DNA from: Tabrizicola sp.
Lineage (GTDB): Bacteria; Pseudomonadota; Alphaproteobacteria; Rhodobacterales; Rhodobacteraceae
Assembly (NCBI GenBank): GCA_016792685.1
Contig: JAEULQ010000079.1
Coordinates: 1-49,601, forward strand
DNA: 49,601 nt
Direction: 5' to 3'
A program made the translations under genes and the position numbers. The notes under the pieces were generated by a model. That model saw only the letters and a list, made by a program, of their open reading frames with translations, searched no databases and was not told the origin of the DNA. Positions 17,852 to 29,267 of this stretch are shown here, one piece after another; the stretch's first letter is position 1; each line of letters begins with the position of its first letter.

Positions 17852-18153
17852 GAACAGAGCTTGAAAACCGCCTCGCGGCCCTCGCGGCCGCGGGCGAGAC
17901 CATCCCCTACGGCACGCTTGCGCGTGAGCTTGGCCTCAGCATGGCCGAGCTCACCGCCACCCTCGAAGCGCTGATGGAGATCGACGCCGCCCGGGGTCAC
18001 CCGTTTCGCGCTGTCGTCCTGCGGCAACGGCTGTCAGCCGATCTGCTTCCCGCCCCGGGCTTTTTCCAGAAAGCCGCCGCCCTTGGGGCCGATATCTCGG
18101 ACCCGGCCGCCTATACGGCAGACCTGCGCAGGCGCCTGTCGAGCGTCAAATAG
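17848..18153 (+). CDS. Hypothetical protein, winged-helix-like, coupled to gyrA
   Basis: 101 residues beginning at TTG, whose last bases form the gyrA stop (TTGA overlap). Not recognised. The first part ([19 protein letters not shown], then [20 protein letters not shown]) looks like a small helix-turn-helix domain, with IPYG-TLA resembling the helix entry of alkyltransferase-like folds. The second part ([10 protein letters not shown]...[14 protein letters not shown]) is a compact alpha/beta tail. No membrane segment or metal motif. Tight overlap with gyrA suggests co-translation. The reading frame keeps the GC-rich third-position pattern throughout, so it is probably real despite the rare start codon. 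Confidence 0.65.
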   Translation: MRTELENRLAALAAAGETIPYGTLARELGLSMAELTATLEALMEIDAARGHPFRAVVLRQRLSADLLPAPGFFQKAAALGADISDPAAYTADLRRRLSSVK

Positions 18154-18217
18154 AGCCACTTCTGTGCACAGATGCAAAGCTCCTCTGCCGCCACGGGGGT
18201 TTTCTCACCTCTGCTGC

Positions 18218-18250
18218 TCGCTAAAATAGCGAACCCGGCAAAAGACCGGG
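18218..18250 (+). other. Two small hairpins in the DoxX 5' region
   Basis: TCGCTA-AAA-TAGCGA (18218-18232) and CCCGG-CAAAAGA-CCGGG (18234-18250) sit side by side 20-50 nt before the DoxX start. They may end gyrA-operon transcription or shape the DoxX leader. The rest of 18154-18270 shows nothing else. Confidence 0.4.
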
Positions 18251-18270
18251 GCAGCGCTCAAGGGAACATC

Positions 18271-18648
18271 ATGGAACAACTCAAGACCTACTCCCCGCTT
18301 ATTGCCCGCCTCTTCATCGGCGGCTTCTTCCTCCTGGCCGGGGTCGGCAAGGTGGCCGACATCGCTGGCACCGCCGGCTACATCCAGTCCGTGGGCCTCC
18401 CCGGCTTCCTCGCCTGGCCGGCCGCGATCTTCGAAATTGCCCTCGGCCTCGCCCTTATCGTCGGCTACCAGATCCGCATCGCCGCCCTCGCGGGCGCGGC
18501 CTTCTGCATCGTCACGGCCGTGTTCTTCCACAACAACTTCGCTGACCAGACCCAGATGGTCATGTTCCTCAAGAACTTCTCGATCGCCGGGGCGTTCCTG
18601 ATGTTCTTCGCCAACGGCGCGGGCAAACTTGCGCTCGACAAGGCCTGA
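18271..18648 (+). CDS. DoxX family membrane protein
   Basis: 125 residues with four transmembrane helices (~9-30, ~42-66, ~70-90, ~101-120). Features of the DoxX family: [19 protein letters not shown] near the N-terminus and the short GYQIR loop between helices two and three. DoxX-type proteins take part in membrane redox or thiol homeostasis in some bacteria; the role here is not determined. The ATG at 18271 has AAGGGA 6-8 nt upstream and follows the two small hairpins. A strong terminator comes right after the stop, so the gene is likely a single transcription unit or the end of the gyrA unit. Confidence 0.85.
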   Translation: MEQLKTYSPLIARLFIGGFFLLAGVGKVADIAGTAGYIQSVGLPGFLAWPAAIFEIALGLALIVGYQIRIAALAGAAFCIVTAVFFHNNFADQTQMVMFLKNFSIAGAFLMFFANGAGKLALDKA

Positions 18649-18656
18649 GGCCTTCC

Positions 18657-18680
18657 GCCGGGGGCATTGCAGCCCCCGGC
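18657..18680 (+). terminator. Intrinsic terminator after doxX
   Basis: GCCGGGGGC (18657-18665) and GCCCCCGGC (18672-18680) form a perfect 9-bp stem with a 6-nt loop, followed by the T-rich TTTCCTTTTC. Confidence 0.8.
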
Positions 18681-18716
18681 TTTCCTTTTCCGCCGTTCCG
18701 GCCTAAACCCCGGCGC

Positions 18717-20048
18717 ATGAGCGAACCTCTTCACATCATCGGCGGCGGCATGGCGGGCTCAGAAGCCGCCTGGGCTGCCGCAAATCTTGGCGTCCCCGTG
18801 GTGCTGCATGAGATGCGGCCCAAGGTGGCCACTTTCGCGCACCGCACCGGCGACTTCGCCGAGATGGTCTGCTCGAACTCCTTCCGCTCGGACGATCACG
18901 AACGCAATGCCGTGGGCCTGATCCACTGGGAAATGCGTGCTGCGGGAAGTCTGGTCATGGAGATGGCCGAAAACCACCGCCTTCCTGCCGGCGGTGCTCT
19001 GGCCGTCGACCGCGACCCCTTCGCCCGCGCCGTGACCGAAAAGCTGAAATCGCATCCGCTGATTTCCACGTCCTATGAGGAAGTTACAGAGCTTCCCTCA
19101 ACCGGGCACTGGATCATCGCGACTGGGCCGCTCACCAGCCCGGCACTGGCCCAGTCCATCCGCGCCGCGACAGGTTCGGACGCCCTGGCCTTCTTCGATG
19201 CCATCGCGCCGATCGTATATACCGAAAGTATAGACATGTCGGTCGCCTGGCTGCAAAGCCGCTACGACAAGGGCGAGACGGAAGACGAACAAAAGGCCTA
19301 TATCAACTGCCCGATGACCCGGGATCAGTACGAAGCCTTCATCGACGCCCTGCTTGCGGCCGAGAAGACCGAGTTTCACGAGGGCGAAACCGCAGGCTAT
19401 TTCGACGGCTGCCTGCCGATTGAAGTCATGGCCGAACGCGGCCGGGAAACTCTGCGGCATGGACCGATGAAACCCGTGGGCCTCACCAATGCGCATCAGC
19501 CGGGGGTGAAGCCATATGCGGTGGTGCAACTTCGCCGCGACAACAAGCTCGGAACGCTGCACAACATCGTCGGTTTCCAGACCAAGATGAAATACGGCGC
19601 GCAAACCGCTGTTTTCAAGATGATTCCCGGGCTGGAAAATGCCAGTTTCGCCCGGCTTGGCGGCATCCACCGCAACACGTTCATCAACTCGCCTACGCTT
19701 CTTGACGCCCAGATGCGGCTGAAGTCCCGCCCGTATATACGCTTCGCGGGCCAGATCACTGGGGTTGAAGGCTATGTCGAAAGCGCCGCGATGGGCCTTC
19801 TGGCAGGCAGAATGGCCGCGCACGATCTTCTCGGGCACGAGCTTTCTCCGCCACCGCCGGAAACGGCTATGGGGGCTCTCGTCACCCACATCACTGGCGG
19901 GGCCGAGGCGAAGACCTTCCAGCCGATGAACGTCAACTTCGGGCTCTTCCCCCCCATCGACGCCAAAGGCGGCCGCCGAGGCCGCAAGGACCGTTACAAG
20001 GCCTACACCGACCGCGCCAAAGACGCCTTCACGGCATGGCTTTCATAA
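18717..20048 (+). CDS. trmFO: Methylenetetrahydrofolate-tRNA-(uracil-54-C5)-methyltransferase TrmFO
   Basis: 443 residues, flavoprotein. The FAD-binding loop [12 protein letters not shown] opens the protein (~7-18); [12 protein letters not shown] places Cys51 where TrmFO enzymes have a conserved Cys, and a second conserved Cys lies in [14 protein letters not shown]. It makes ribothymidine at position 54 of tRNA, using folate carbon and FADH2 instead of SAM. The full length and the C-terminal NVNFGLFPP motif are typical. The last 13 bp overlap gluQ, so the pair is coupled and both act on tRNA. The gene carries two GTATATAC octamers (19215, 19733). Confidence 0.95.
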   Translation: MSEPLHIIGGGMAGSEAAWAAANLGVPVVLHEMRPKVATFAHRTGDFAEMVCSNSFRSDDHERNAVGLIHWEMRAAGSLVMEMAENHRLPAGGALAVDRDPFARAVTEKLKSHPLISTSYEEVTELPSTGHWIIATGPLTSPALAQSIRAATGSDALAFFDAIAPIVYTESIDMSVAWLQSRYDKGETEDEQKAYINCPMTRDQYEAFIDALLAAEKTEFHEGETAGYFDGCLPIEVMAERGRETLRHGPMKPVGLTNAHQPGVKPYAVVQLRRDNKLGTLHNIVGFQTKMKYGAQTAVFKMIPGLENASFARLGGIHRNTFINSPTLLDAQMRLKSRPYIRFAGQITGVEGYVESAAMGLLAGRMAAHDLLGHELSPPPPETAMGALVTHITGGAEAKTFQPMNVNFGLFPPIDAKGGRRGRKDRYKAYTDRAKDAFTAWLS

Positions 20049-20884
20049 CCCGCTTCGCCCCCAGCCCGACCGGCCCGCTGCACTTGGGCCATGCCTATTC
20101 CGCCATCCTCGCCCATGACATGGCTCGCGCCGCCCGGGGCCGGTTCCTGCTGCGGATGGAGGATACCGATCTAGAACGCTGCCGCCCGGACTATGACGCC
20201 CTGATACAGGAAGATCTGGCCTGGCTCGGTCTCACCTGGGATGGCCCGATTCACCGCCAGTCGCAGCACATCCCCAGCTACAACTCCCGCCTCGAAGCCC
20301 TTGAGGACAAGGGCCTTCTCTATCCCTGCTCCTGTACTCGCTCCGACATCCGCGCGGCCCTGTCCGCCCCTCAGGAAGGCGTGGCCTTCAACGTCTATCC
20401 GGGCACCTGCCGTCATCGCAGCATGGCAACGCGAATGCCGGGCGACGCCCTGCGCCTTAACCTTGCCGCCGCGATGGACTCGCTTTCGGCCGCCGACCTC
20501 AGCTTCGGCGAAACCGGGCCTGTCCATGCCGGTCAGCACCGCGTCGACCCCGACCGGGCCATGCAGCAGATCGGCGACGTGGTCCTGTCACGCAAGGGTG
20601 AGGATATCGTCGCCTACTTCTTGGCCTCGGCGTTCGACGACTCCGATCAGGGCGTTACGCATGTGATACGGGGCGAGGATCTTTTCGACTTCACCCCGGT
20701 CCAGGTGATCCTGCAGCACCTCTTTGGTCTACCCACCCCCGTCTACCACCACCACCGCCTGATCCGCGACGATCAGGGCAAGCGTCTGGCCAAACGAGAC
20801 GATGCACGGGCGATCCAGAAATACCGGGCTGAAGGCGCTAAGCCTGCCGATATCCGCCGGATGGTCGGATTACAGAATCCTTAA
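20036..20884 (+). CDS. gluQ: Glutamyl-Q tRNA(Asp) synthetase
   Basis: 282 residues, a truncated glutamyl-tRNA synthetase without the anticodon-binding domain. HIGH motif PLHLGHA (14-20); KMSKS equivalent in [10 protein letters not shown] near 245; zinc ligands Cys98, Cys100, Tyr121 and Cys125 in the patterns PCSC and YPGTC, as in E. coli GluQ. It attaches glutamate to queuosine at the wobble base of tRNA-Asp. Starts inside the trmFO end (13-bp overlap) with convergent hisI downstream. No terminator is evident in the 44-bp gap to hisI. Confidence 0.93.
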   Translation: MAFITRFAPSPTGPLHLGHAYSAILAHDMARAARGRFLLRMEDTDLERCRPDYDALIQEDLAWLGLTWDGPIHRQSQHIPSYNSRLEALEDKGLLYPCSCTRSDIRAALSAPQEGVAFNVYPGTCRHRSMATRMPGDALRLNLAAAMDSLSAADLSFGETGPVHAGQHRVDPDRAMQQIGDVVLSRKGEDIVAYFLASAFDDSDQGVTHVIRGEDLFDFTPVQVILQHLFGLPTPVYHHHRLIRDDQGKRLAKRDDARAIQKYRAEGAKPADIRRMVGLQNP

Positions 20885-20928
20885 CGCCTGCGACCAAGCC
20901 ATTGCTTCAAAACGATGTTTCAGATTTG

Positions 20929-21291
20929 TCAACCGTGGACAGGCTGCAGGATCTCGACCTCCTCACCCCCCCGGATCGCCGTATAGAAGCACGACCGCCG
21001 GTTCGTGTGGCAGGCCGGCCCGTCCTGCTCGACCAGTGCCAGCAGGCAATCCCGGTCGCAATCCACGCGCAGCTCGACCAGCCGCTGGTGGTGCCCCGAG
21101 CTTTCCCCCTTCACCCAGAAGGTTCCGCGCGAGCGCGACCAGTAGGTGACCTTCCCGGTCTCCAAAGTCCGCGCGACCGAGGCCGCGTTCATCCAGGCGA
21201 CCATCAGCACCTCGCCCGAGACGTGATCCTGCGCCACACAGGGGATCAGCCCTGCAGCATCATACTTTAGTGTGGCCGGGTCGAAAGACAT
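20929..21291 (-). CDS. hisI: Phosphoribosyl-AMP cyclohydrolase
   Basis: 120 residues, the monofunctional HisI length (no PR-ATP pyrophosphatase domain). Metal-binding pattern: DCDRDCLLALVEQ followed by GPACHTNRRSCFY, the conserved Cys and His set that binds Zn2+, and WSRSRGTFWVKGESSGH in the core. Third step of histidine synthesis: opens the adenine ring of PR-AMP. The start at 21291 (MSFDPATLKYD) has AAGGAG at 6 nt spacing; an earlier in-frame ATG lacks it. Divergent from the NifU-like gene across 61 bp, so their promoters must overlap. Confidence 0.95.
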   Translation of the reverse strand: MSFDPATLKYDAAGLIPCVAQDHVSGEVLMVAWMNAASVARTLETGKVTYWSRSRGTFWVKGESSGHHQRLVELRVDCDRDCLLALVEQDGPACHTNRRSCFYTAIRGGEEVEILQPVHG

Positions 21292-21352
21292 GGGCTTCTC
21301 CTTGGCAGGCAGGCAGCGCGGGTCTACATAAGGGGTCACCGGGAAAAACACC

Positions 21353-21796
21353 ATGAGCGACAGCGACCTCATCAAGCTCTACTCCACGCGTATTCTGGCG
21401 CTTGCGGCCGATATCCCGCATCACGGTCGCCTTTCTGCCCCGCAAGGCAGCGCCCGCCGCCGCTCGCCGCTCTGCGGCTCGACCGTCACGGCGGATGTCG
21501 TGGTGAAGGACGGCCGTATTGCCGACTTCGCCCAGGACGTGAAGGCCTGCGCTCTTGGCCAAGCCTCGGCGTCGGTGCTGGGATCGGTGGCGATTGGCCG
21601 GACACTTCCAGAGCTGCAGTCGGCCCGCGACGCCCTTCGCGCCATGCTGAAGGACGGAGGTCCAGTTCCATCTGCCCCGTTCGAGGCCTACGAAGTCCTG
21701 CTCCCCGCCCGCGACTACAAGAACCGCCACGCCTCGATCCTGCTGGCCCTGGAGGCGATCTGCGAGGCGACCGAGACTGCCCAGGCCGCCGCATAA
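21353..21796 (+). CDS. NifU/SufU-like iron-sulfur scaffold family protein, divergent
   Basis: 147 residues aligning with SufU/IscU scaffolds: Cys41 in SPLCGSTVT and Cys66 in KACALGQASAS correspond to the first two scaffold cysteines. However, the Asp after the first Cys-Gly (CGD) is Ser here, and the third cysteine site near 126-128 reads NRHASILL, with no Cys. A Cys at ~137 is outside the usual position. So two of three cysteines and not the key Asp remain. Such forms recur in alphaproteobacteria by my recollection; they may bind clusters or zinc differently. Upstream neighbour hisI is unrelated. The stop codon's A-run is also the T-tract of the minus-strand terminator that follows. Confidence 0.75.
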   Translation: MSDSDLIKLYSTRILALAADIPHHGRLSAPQGSARRRSPLCGSTVTADVVVKDGRIADFAQDVKACALGQASASVLGSVAIGRTLPELQSARDALRAMLKDGGPVPSAPFEAYEVLLPARDYKNRHASILLALEAICEATETAQAAA

Positions 21797-21828
21797 AAAA
21801 AACCGCCGCGCGTCAGGGACGGCGGCGG
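21795..21828 (-). terminator. Strong intrinsic terminator of the small SOS-box gene
   Basis: Read on the minus strand: CCGCCGC, CGTC, a 3-nt loop, GACG, a bulged C, GCGGCGG, then eight T (21795-21802). About 11 bp, nearly all GC. It lies 91 nt past the stop of the tiny membrane protein gene. No other gene is in 21797-21919. Confidence 0.85.
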
Positions 21829-21919
21829 CAGTAGCGCGTCTGGAAACGGCGGACGGAGAACCATGGCTCACATGGCGGGAAGACCGTCACCCTTGGGGGA
21901 CAGAGCGCGGGGCAGAAAC

Positions 21920-22054
21920 TCAGACGAGGCCAGGCATCGACAGCATGGCAAAGAGGAACACGAAAAGCGCGGCAAGGCCGACCAGATCCTCCACCGCGCC
22001 ACGCGGGGTGCTGGAGAGCAGGGTCTTCATGGCGTCTTTCATCGCGTCCTCCAT
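21920..22054 (-). CDS. Tiny single-span membrane protein with LexA- and CtrA-type sites upstream
   Basis: 44 residues from the ATG at 22054, or 40 from the ATG at 22042, which is favoured by a GGAGGA 4 nt before it. Residues ~1-18 are polar and amphipathic (EDAMKDAMKTLLSSTPRGAV), then one hydrophobic span (DLVGLAALFVFLFAMLSM) to the C-terminus, with no export cleavage site. The gene has its own 85-bp upstream region after recG, holding a GTTC-N7-GTTC box and a TTAACCAT half-site, and its own strong terminator. Small, single-span, SOS-controlled membrane proteins are known as division inhibitors (SidA of Caulobacter) or toxins (TisB); resemblance here is by size and setting only, not sequence. 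I do not recognise the family with certainty. Confidence 0.65.
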   Translation of the reverse strand: MEDAMKDAMKTLLSSTPRGAVEDLVGLAALFVFLFAMLSMPGLV

Positions 22055-22083
22055 GCTTGTTGCTGAATTGTTCTCATATTGCG

Positions 22084-22091
22084 TTAACCAT
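22084..22091 (+). promoter_or_regulatory. CtrA-type half-site TTAACCAT
   Basis: Exact match to the TTAACCAT octamer known for CtrA half-sites, about 30-40 bp upstream of the tiny membrane protein start. The same octamer occurs before ctrA. Not proof of binding. Confidence 0.4.
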
Positions 22092-22096
22092 GTAAA

Positions 22097-22111
22097 GAAC
22101 TTTTTAGGAAC
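22097..22111. promoter_or_regulatory. LexA (SOS) box candidate, GTTC-N7-GTTC
   Basis: Minus-strand GTTC-CTAAAAA-GTTC, the direct-repeat operator established for LexA in Rhodobacter sphaeroides and other alphaproteobacteria. It lies 43-57 bp before the tiny protein's first ATG, in promoter range. About one such match is expected by chance in a window this size, but its place in an 85-bp intergenic region is suggestive. Confidence 0.55.
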
Positions 22112-22139
22112 ATACGAGAACAAAGCCAGACTAAGGGGA

Positions 22140-26389
<4,250 letters not shown>

Positions 26390-27097
26390 TCAGGCGCTGG
26401 CCGCGAGCTTGGCCGCCGCCGCTACCGGATCGCGCAGCACGTAACCGCGACCCCAGACGGTCTCGATGTAATTCTCGCCCCCTGTCGCCTCAGCCAGTTT
26501 CTTGCGGAGCTTGCAGATAAAGACGTCAATGATTTTTAGTTCCGGCTCATCCATACCGCCGTAAAGATGGTTGAGGAACATTTCCTTGGTCAGGGTGGTG
26601 CCCTTACGCAAGCTGAGAAGCTCCAGCATCTGATATTCCTTGCCGGTCAGATGCACCGTCTTGCCTTCGACATCGACGGTCTTTGCATCAAGATTGACCG
26701 AAACCTGCCCGGTCTTGATCACCGACTGGCTGTGGCCTTTCGAGCGGCGAATGATTGCGTGGATGCGGGCCACCAGCTCTTCGCGGTGGAAGGGCTTGGT
26801 CAGGTAGTCATCGGCCCCGAAACCGAAGCCTTTCAGCTTGTTTTCCGTGTCATCCGCACCGGAAAGGATCAGGATCGGGGTTTCCACCCGGGCCTGGCGG
26901 ACTTGGCGGAGGACCTCATGCCCGCTCATGTCCGGCAGGTTCAGGTCCAGAAGGATCAGGTCGTAATCGTAAAGCTTGGCCAGATCGATGCCGTCTTCGC
27001 CCATATCGGTGCAATAGACGTTCAGGTTTGCATGGGTCAGCATCAATTCGATGCTGCGCGAGGTGGTAGGGTCGTCCTCAACAAGCAGAATGCGCAT
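26390..27097 (-). CDS. ctrA: Cell-cycle master response regulator CtrA
   Basis: 235 residues. Receiver domain with acidic pocket VEDD, phospho-acceptor Asp51 ([14 protein letters not shown]) and Lys101 ([10 protein letters not shown]); OmpR/PhoB winged helix with the nearly invariant CtrA stretch [19 protein letters not shown] and [12 protein letters not shown]. The C-terminus ends in small hydrophobics (KLAASA), compatible with the C-terminal proteolysis signal of CtrA. In Rhodobacteraceae CtrA controls motility, division-linked genes and, in some species, gene transfer agents. Its promoter region carries TTAACCAT and TTAACGAT, suggesting autoregulation. SciP, a direct CtrA inhibitor, is encoded just upstream. 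Confidence 0.97.
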   Translation of the reverse strand: MRILLVEDDPTTSRSIELMLTHANLNVYCTDMGEDGIDLAKLYDYDLILLDLNLPDMSGHEVLRQVRQARVETPILILSGADDTENKLKGFGFGADDYLTKPFHREELVARIHAIIRRSKGHSQSVIKTGQVSVNLDAKTVDVEGKTVHLTGKEYQMLELLSLRKGTTLTKEMFLNHLYGGMDEPELKIIDVFICKLRKKLAEATGGENYIETVWGRGYVLRDPVAAAAKLAASA

Positions 27098-27123
27098 TCT
27101 TTATAAACTCCGCTCCGTGGTTC

Positions 27124-27154
27124 ATCGTTAACGACTTTGCCGGTCAATGGTTAA
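27124..27154 (-). promoter_or_regulatory. Pair of CtrA-type sites upstream of ctrA
   Basis: Minus strand: TTAACCAT (27147-27154) and TTAACGAT (27124-27131), 23 bp apart, both within the 95-bp gap between sciP and ctrA. TTAACCAT matches the known CtrA half-site. A TTGACC follows immediately, possibly a -35 element. Confidence 0.5.
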
Positions 27155-27192
27155 CCGAGCGTTACTATGCCAGAGGGAGAGAACGAAACAAT

Positions 27193-27471
27193 TTAAAGTT
27201 GTCGGAATTTCTGGATGGCCGTGACTTTCAGGCCCTCATCGCCATGCAGCGCCACCGCCGTGCGCCAGAGCGCGAACTCTTCCTCTGACAGGGAATAGCG
27301 TTCCAGCGCCTCTTTCTCAGAGATGAGCCCAAAGACCACGGCGCGAACCACCACGGCCTTGCGGCTGGCAACCCAGCGCTGTGTATCGGCGGGAGGCAGG
27401 TCGGCCCGGCTGAGCAGGCTGCCATCCGGAAGGGTGATCTGGCGCGGGCCGTCAACACGTTTCAGAAACAT
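27193..27471 (-). CDS. sciP: CtrA inhibitor SciP (DUF1153)
   Basis: 92 residues, as in Caulobacter SciP (about 93). A helix-turn-helix protein of the DUF1153 family: LPDGSLLSRADLPPADTQRW, RKAVVVRAVVFGLISEKEAL, SLSEEEFALWR. SciP binds CtrA at promoters and blocks RNA polymerase recruitment. Gene lies directly upstream of ctrA on the same strand with a 95-bp gap that contains CtrA-type sites, so the inhibitor and its target may be linked in one regulatory circuit. Divergent from mnmA. Confidence 0.93.
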   Translation of the reverse strand: MFLKRVDGPRQITLPDGSLLSRADLPPADTQRWVASRKAVVVRAVVFGLISEKEALERYSLSEEEFALWRTAVALHGDEGLKVTAIQKFRQL

Positions 27472-27594
27472 CGTCGTTCCCTCATTGATTTCGGGCAGAA
27501 TGACGGAACAGGCTTAATCAAAGCTGAAACGGGGGATTGAGAGTGCACAGCATTTTCATATATTCCCCATCATTCCCGTAACCCGGACAATCCG

Positions 27595-28740
27595 ATGCCG
27601 CGCGACGTCGCACTGAACTCTCTTGGCCTGCCGAAACCCCCGTCCGAGACGCGGGTCGTCGTCGCCATGTCCGGAGGCGTCGACAGCTCGGTCGTGGCCG
27701 CAATGCTGGCCGAGGAAGGTTATGACGTCGTTGGCGTGACGCTGCAGCTTTACGACCACGGCGCGGCTCTGGCCAGGAAAGGCGCCTGCTGCGCGGGACG
27801 CGACATCCACGATGCCCGGCGCGTGGCCGAAACGATGGGCTTTCCGCACTACGTCCTCGATTACGAGAACACCTTCCGCGAGGCGGTGATCGAGGAGTTT
27901 GCCGATGCCTACCTGGCTGGCGCGACCCCGGTGCCCTGCATCCGCTGCAACGAACGCGTGAAGTTCAAGGATCTGCTGGCCACCGCCAAGGACCTGGAGG
28001 CCGATTGCATGGCCACGGGTCATTATATCCAGCGCAAGCTCGGGGCCACCGGGCCAGAGCTTCACCAGGCCGCCGATCCCGCGCGCGATCAGAGCTACTT
28101 CCTCTTCTCGACCACGCCCGAGCAGCTTTCGTACCTGCGCTTTCCGCTGGGGCACCTGGCGTCGAAAGCCGAGACCCGCGCCTTGGCAGCAAAATACGGC
28201 CTGCCAGTTGCCGACAAGCCGGACAGCCAGGACATCTGCTTTGTCCCGAACGGCAACTATGCGGCGGTCATCGAGAAGCTGCGCCCCGGCGCGGCCGATC
28301 CCGGTCAGATTGTCGACCTCGACGGGACTGTCCTGGGCGAGCATCGCGGCGTGATCCATTACACGATCGGCCAGCGCAAGGGACTTGGCATCGGCGGCCT
28401 CGGTGAGCCGCTTTATGTGGTGAAGCTTGACCCTGAAACCCGCCGCGTGATCGTCGGGCCCAAGGCCGCGCTGTCGACGCGGATCATTCCGGTCCGGGAA
28501 ATCAACTGGCTGGGCGATGCCCCCTTCGACAGCCAGGCGGAATGGCATCTGAAGGTAAAGGTCCGCTCTACCCGCCCGCCGCGTGAGGCGATCATCCGAC
28601 CAACCGGCCCAACCACGGCCGAGGTCGAGCTGCTGGCCGCCGAGGACGGGGTCAGCGCCGGGCAGGCTTGTGTCTTCTATGCCCCTGAAGGCTCCCGCAT
28701 CTTTGGCGGTGGCTGGATCTGGAAAGGAACCCCCGCGTGA
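27595..28740 (+). CDS. mnmA: tRNA-specific 2-thiouridylase MnmA
   Basis: 381 residues. PP-loop MSGGVDSSV (~25-33) for ATP; catalytic cysteine pair Cys115 (PVPCIRCNE) and Cys215 ([11 protein letters not shown]). It makes the 2-thio group of uridine-34 in tRNA-Lys, -Glu and -Gln using sulfur relayed from cysteine desulfurase. The 20-residue leader before the P-loop is usual in this family's alphaproteobacterial members. No strong Shine-Dalgarno sequence precedes the ATG. The stop overlaps the next gene's GTG (GTGA). Confidence 0.95.
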   Translation: MPRDVALNSLGLPKPPSETRVVVAMSGGVDSSVVAAMLAEEGYDVVGVTLQLYDHGAALARKGACCAGRDIHDARRVAETMGFPHYVLDYENTFREAVIEEFADAYLAGATPVPCIRCNERVKFKDLLATAKDLEADCMATGHYIQRKLGATGPELHQAADPARDQSYFLFSTTPEQLSYLRFPLGHLASKAETRALAAKYGLPVADKPDSQDICFVPNGNYAAVIEKLRPGAADPGQIVDLDGTVLGEHRGVIHYTIGQRKGLGIGGLGEPLYVVKLDPETRRVIVGPKAALSTRIIPVREINWLGDAPFDSQAEWHLKVKVRSTRPPREAIIRPTGPTTAEVELLAAEDGVSAGQACVFYAPEGSRIFGGGWIWKGTPA

Positions 28741-29216
28741 AATCCCTGCTTGTCGCCGCCTTTTTGACCCTGCCCCTGCCTGCCCTGGCCGAAACCCGTG
28801 AGGAACGGGTCGCCATCGCTCAGGAGTATGTCGAGCTTGCGCTGCAGGGCTTTGACATGGCCACGATGATCGAGACGATGTATCAGCCGATCCTGCAGCA
28901 GGTGGCCGCCGGTGGCCAGACGCTCAGCGAGGCGCAGGTGGCCGAGATCCGGCAGCTTTATCTGGACACGTTCACCGATCCGCTGACCCAGCTCATGCGC
29001 GACCAGTCCGAGATCATGGCCGACATGATGACACTGGCCGAAATCACGGCGCTGCGCGACTTCTATGCGACGCCGGAAGGGAGGTCGGTCATGGCGAAGT
29101 TGCCGCAACTGACGGCAGCCCAGCAGCCCGGGATCCTGAAGATTGTGAACGAGAACATGGAAGCGCTGATGCCGCAGGTTCTTGCGATCATCAACGGCGA
29201 AGCTCCCGCGCCCTAA
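28737..29216 (+). CDS. DUF2059 domain-containing exported protein
   Basis: 159 residues beginning at GTG inside the mnmA stop. A 19-residue signal peptide ([19 protein letters not shown]) predicts export to the periplasm. The rest is helical and acidic and ends with a DUF2059-type core ([20 protein letters not shown]). Function of the family is unknown. Coupling to mnmA is by overlap; no functional link is evident. Convergent with the heme peroxidase gene. Confidence 0.85.
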   Translation: MKSLLVAAFLTLPLPALAETREERVAIAQEYVELALQGFDMATMIETMYQPILQQVAAGGQTLSEAQVAEIRQLYLDTFTDPLTQLMRDQSEIMADMMTLAEITALRDFYATPEGRSVMAKLPQLTAAQQPGILKIVNENMEALMPQVLAIINGEAPAP

Positions 29217-29232
29217 GGCGAGTTGGTCCGGA

Positions 29233-29255
29233 GCGCGGCCAGGGTCTGACCGCGC
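29233..29255. terminator. Possible terminator between DUF2059 and peroxidase genes
   Basis: GCGCGG and CCGCGC arms around an 11-nt loop in the 51-bp convergent gap; no T-tract. Weak. Confidence 0.3.
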
Positions 29256-29267
29256 CCCGCAATGTCC

